Source: Corticium candelabrum
Lineage: Eukaryota > Porifera > Homoscleromorpha > Homosclerophorida > Plakinidae
Assembly (NCBI RefSeq): GCF_963422355.1
Contig: NC_085093.1
Coordinates: 3,836,003-3,900,002 of the forward strand
Reading direction: 5' to 3'
DNA: 64,000 nt
Shown here piece by piece: positions 62,021 to 64,000 of the stretch (positions are counted from its first letter, which is position 1; each line of letters opens with the position of its first letter). Below the pieces are notes generated by a model. That model had not been told where the DNA came from and did no database searches. It saw only the letters and a list, made by a program, of their open reading frames with translations. Made by a program: the position numbers and the translations under genes.

Positions 62021-62945
62021 CTAAGTTGTAATAAATGCATGTAAACCTCTTGCCTAGATACATGCAGATACATGCAGAAGTTCTTGGTGAAAATGTCTAG
62101 AGATACAGTTGCTGTGAGCAAACGAAATCAGACAGGCAATAAAAATGTCATACATATACATGGAATTATAAATTAGTAAAAATTAATATCAATATTTTTT
62201 ATTTATATAAATATTTATTTTATTTATAGCTAGAGTATTTCTAATAATTATCGTTGTAGCTAACTAGTTAGGCATGCATGGACATGCATGTGTAGAGTAC
62301 ATACTACGTGCACGATACGATCATTTGGACTGTGGATTCTCTAGATATTGGCTGGCACAGCTCGCATTCAGTAGGTTAGCTAGAATCGTTGATGTTCATG
62401 CACATGCGCGCAAATGAGATCGAGAGGGTTTACTGTTTTGTTTACGTCGCTATACTGCTTTGTGTACTATAGCTGTAGAGAAAGTGTGTAGATGGGAGTG
62501 CGCGCGTGTAGGAAAACTTGGTCAGCCGGCTTCTGGAAAAATTGAGAGTTGACGCAATATATCACTGGCGTATGTAAAGAACGCACGCTAGACATTGCAC
62601 CTAGACTACAGTGGATCCAGTGTTATTTACTAAAAAGCGAAGAACCTAGACGACATAGTAATTGTGAAAAAACTAAACGTCTATTACTTTTTCTCGTGGT
62701 TTACATAATTAATTATAAAATTACACGTACGTCTTGACGCATCCAGGGTCTTGTTGGCTGTAAAAACCGATTATTTATTAGTATTTACCAAAACCTCACT
62801 TGCGTAAATTACAAAGTAGCAAGTTTTGACATACTATTCTTTAATTCAATCTTTAAAATACAGTGCACCACAATACCAAATTTCGGTGTATCGCTGCTTT
62901 TGTCTACGCGCTTCGCTCGTTATCAGTCACGTGACAATCCAGAAG
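62021..62945. other. VPS35L upstream region, no gene recognised
   Basis: AT-rich. A TCACGTGAC word at 62927-62935 lies shortly before the VPS35L start codon and is a plausible E-box-type site. Confidence 0.35.
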
Positions 62946-63355
62946 ATGGCTACCTACGAATGGTACAGTACACGCCGCTCTCGCCTACCCAACACACCGA
63001 TTGAAGCATTCTGTGTCTTACAGGATTTCCAGAAAGCGAAACTACGACGCAGAACGCAAGAAATACGGCGTCGTACCTCAACAGTGTGCAAAACATCCTC
63101 TACAGCCACAGGTCACTGTCAATGTTAACCGTTTGATAGACGTTTTGCCACCTAATTTTATGCTCGATGTTTTAGGTTGTGGAAGAAAAGAAGTTGGAGC
63201 CTGTCAAACCGACGGCGAAAGCCGCTGGCACGACGGCCGGTAGCGTTGGCGGTGGTTCAGACTTGATGGACCCTCTCAGTTCGAGTTCCGACCCTCTGAG
63301 CATCGATTTGGATCCTTTGTCGCTAGCCGCTGCCACGTCTCGAAATGTGGACAAG
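62946..63355 (+). CDS. VPS35L: VPS35L (Retriever/Commander subunit), first three exons
   Basis: Exon 1 is 62946-62962 (17 bp, MATYEW with the Trp codon split), exon 2 is 63024-63111 and exon 3 is 63176-63355. Introns are GT-AG of 61 and 64 bp and the phases chain (2, 0, 0). The reading starts MATYEWISRKRNYDAERKK, then HPLQPQ, a Lys/Thr/Ser-rich linker, and DLMDPLSSSSDPLSIDLDPL. The start pattern M-A-x-x-x-W-x-S-R-x-R-N-Y and the DPLSS...DPLS stretch match the conserved N-terminus of VPS35L (C16orf62), which with VPS26C and VPS29 forms Retriever for endosomal recycling. Only about 95 residues are in the window; the VPS35-like helical body must lie to the right, past a repeat-filled intron. Confidence 0.8.
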
Positions 63356-63378
63356 GTAGACGGCTGAGTGAACGCACG

Positions 63379-63414
63379 TGTGTGTGTGTGTGTGTCTGTC
63401 TGTCTGTCTGTCTG

Positions 63415-63445
<31 letters not shown>

Positions 63446-63534
63446 GTCTGTCTGTCTGTCTGTCTGTATGTATGTATGTATGTATGTATGTATGTATGTA
63501 TGTATGTATCTCTGTCTGTGTGTCTGTCTGTCTG

Positions 63535-63565
<31 letters not shown>

Positions 63566-63640
63566 ATGTATGTATGTATGTATGTATGTATTTCTGTCTG
63601 TCTGTCTGTCTGTGTCTGTCTGTCTGTCTGTTTGTCTGTC
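63379..63640. repeat. (TG)n, (TCTG)n and (TATG)n compound microsatellite
   Basis: Tetranucleotide runs in intron 3 of VPS35L. All long frames here are artefacts. Confidence 0.97.
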
Positions 63641-63787
63641 ATCATATATTCTTGAACACAAGACTATATTACATTTTAGCAAAATAGTAAATACTTAAGT
63701 TCAAATGTACCTTGTCCATAATCTACACACTATACACTTCCCTAAGAATGAGCTATAAACTACAAGCATGCAGCAACCCAGAGACAA

Positions 63788-63985
63788 TCAGTGACTAAAA
63801 AACTGGGTGCAGTAGGACACGAGCTTGTTGACACTATTTCTGCAAAGTGGGGAACTCTTCTTCAGAAGGACTTTGTCGTTACACTTTTGTAGTTGTACTG
63901 AGAATCTCTTCCTCCAATAGTCAATAAACTCTGGTGCATTTGGCCTTCCAATTTTGTCCAATGAATGTTTTGAAAGCTTTTGCAA
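63788..63985 (-). pseudogene. Retroelement C-terminal scrap in a VPS35L intron
   Basis: The frame SLDKIGRPNAPEFIDYWRKR, FSVQLQKCNDKVLLKKSS resembles the pieces at 44890-45170 and 45208-45357. It is antisense to VPS35L. Confidence 0.45.
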
Positions 63986-64000
63986 AAACTTTTTCCCTCT

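Noticed and set aside
63368-63698. Open frames rich in CLSVC motifs
   Set aside because: TCTG and TATG microsatellite translation.

Overview
The window is eukaryotic and almost certainly from an invertebrate metazoan, most plausibly a sponge or cnidarian. Genes are split by GT-AG introns, several of them short (68-106 bp). Recognisable host genes are animal families: a secreted von Willebrand A (vWA) protein, a secreted flavin amine oxidase, a synaptogyrin-like MARVEL protein and the Commander/Retriever subunit VPS35L. The mobile-element load (THAP/Kolobok, CACTA-like, Mutator-like and hAT-like elements, retroelement C-termini with a restriction-like domain) is what sponge and cnidarian genomes carry. 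There are no bacterial or viral features. The species call is inference.

Positions 1-36232 are a tandem segmental array: the tail of one unit (1-443), complete unit A (444-18427, 17,984 bp) and complete unit B (18428-36232, 17,805 bp). The array probably continues to the left of the window. Each unit ends with an intact two-exon vWA gene that has its own TATA box. The rest of each unit is a broken CACTA-type transposase, a 644-bp Mutator-like MITE, an unrecognised eight-exon gene with fully consistent splice phases, two opposed retroelement scraps, a 3.1-kb Kolobok element with TTAA target duplications, a CACTA-type transposase 3' part, and the vWA gene. The units are nearly identical; most length differences are in microsatellites, plus one 151-bp indel.

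Right of the array (36233-54213) the minus strand holds an intact-looking secreted amine oxidase (exon 1 at 53778-54213, exon 2 at 45981-47039) and, next to the array, an orphan decayed copy of its first exon (37403-37841). A decayed DDE-integrase/SAP mobile gene lies at 41500-44130. A decayed gene with a FEN/XPG-like nuclease signature and a tesmin-type CXC tail sits inside the amine oxidase intron. The rest is non-coding: MITEs, minisatellites and microsatellites.

The right end (54214-64000) has a second Mutator-like MITE, a tRNA-derived SINE head, a synaptogyrin-like gene (minus strand, 59272-60722) whose intron is filled by an ATTATTT heptamer satellite, a hAT-like MITE, and the 5' end of VPS35L (plus strand, from 62946).

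The host genes show no obvious shared pathway. The strongest themes are recent copy-number expansion of the secreted vWA gene together with 17 kb of transposon-rich spacer, and several poorly described animal mobile-element families.
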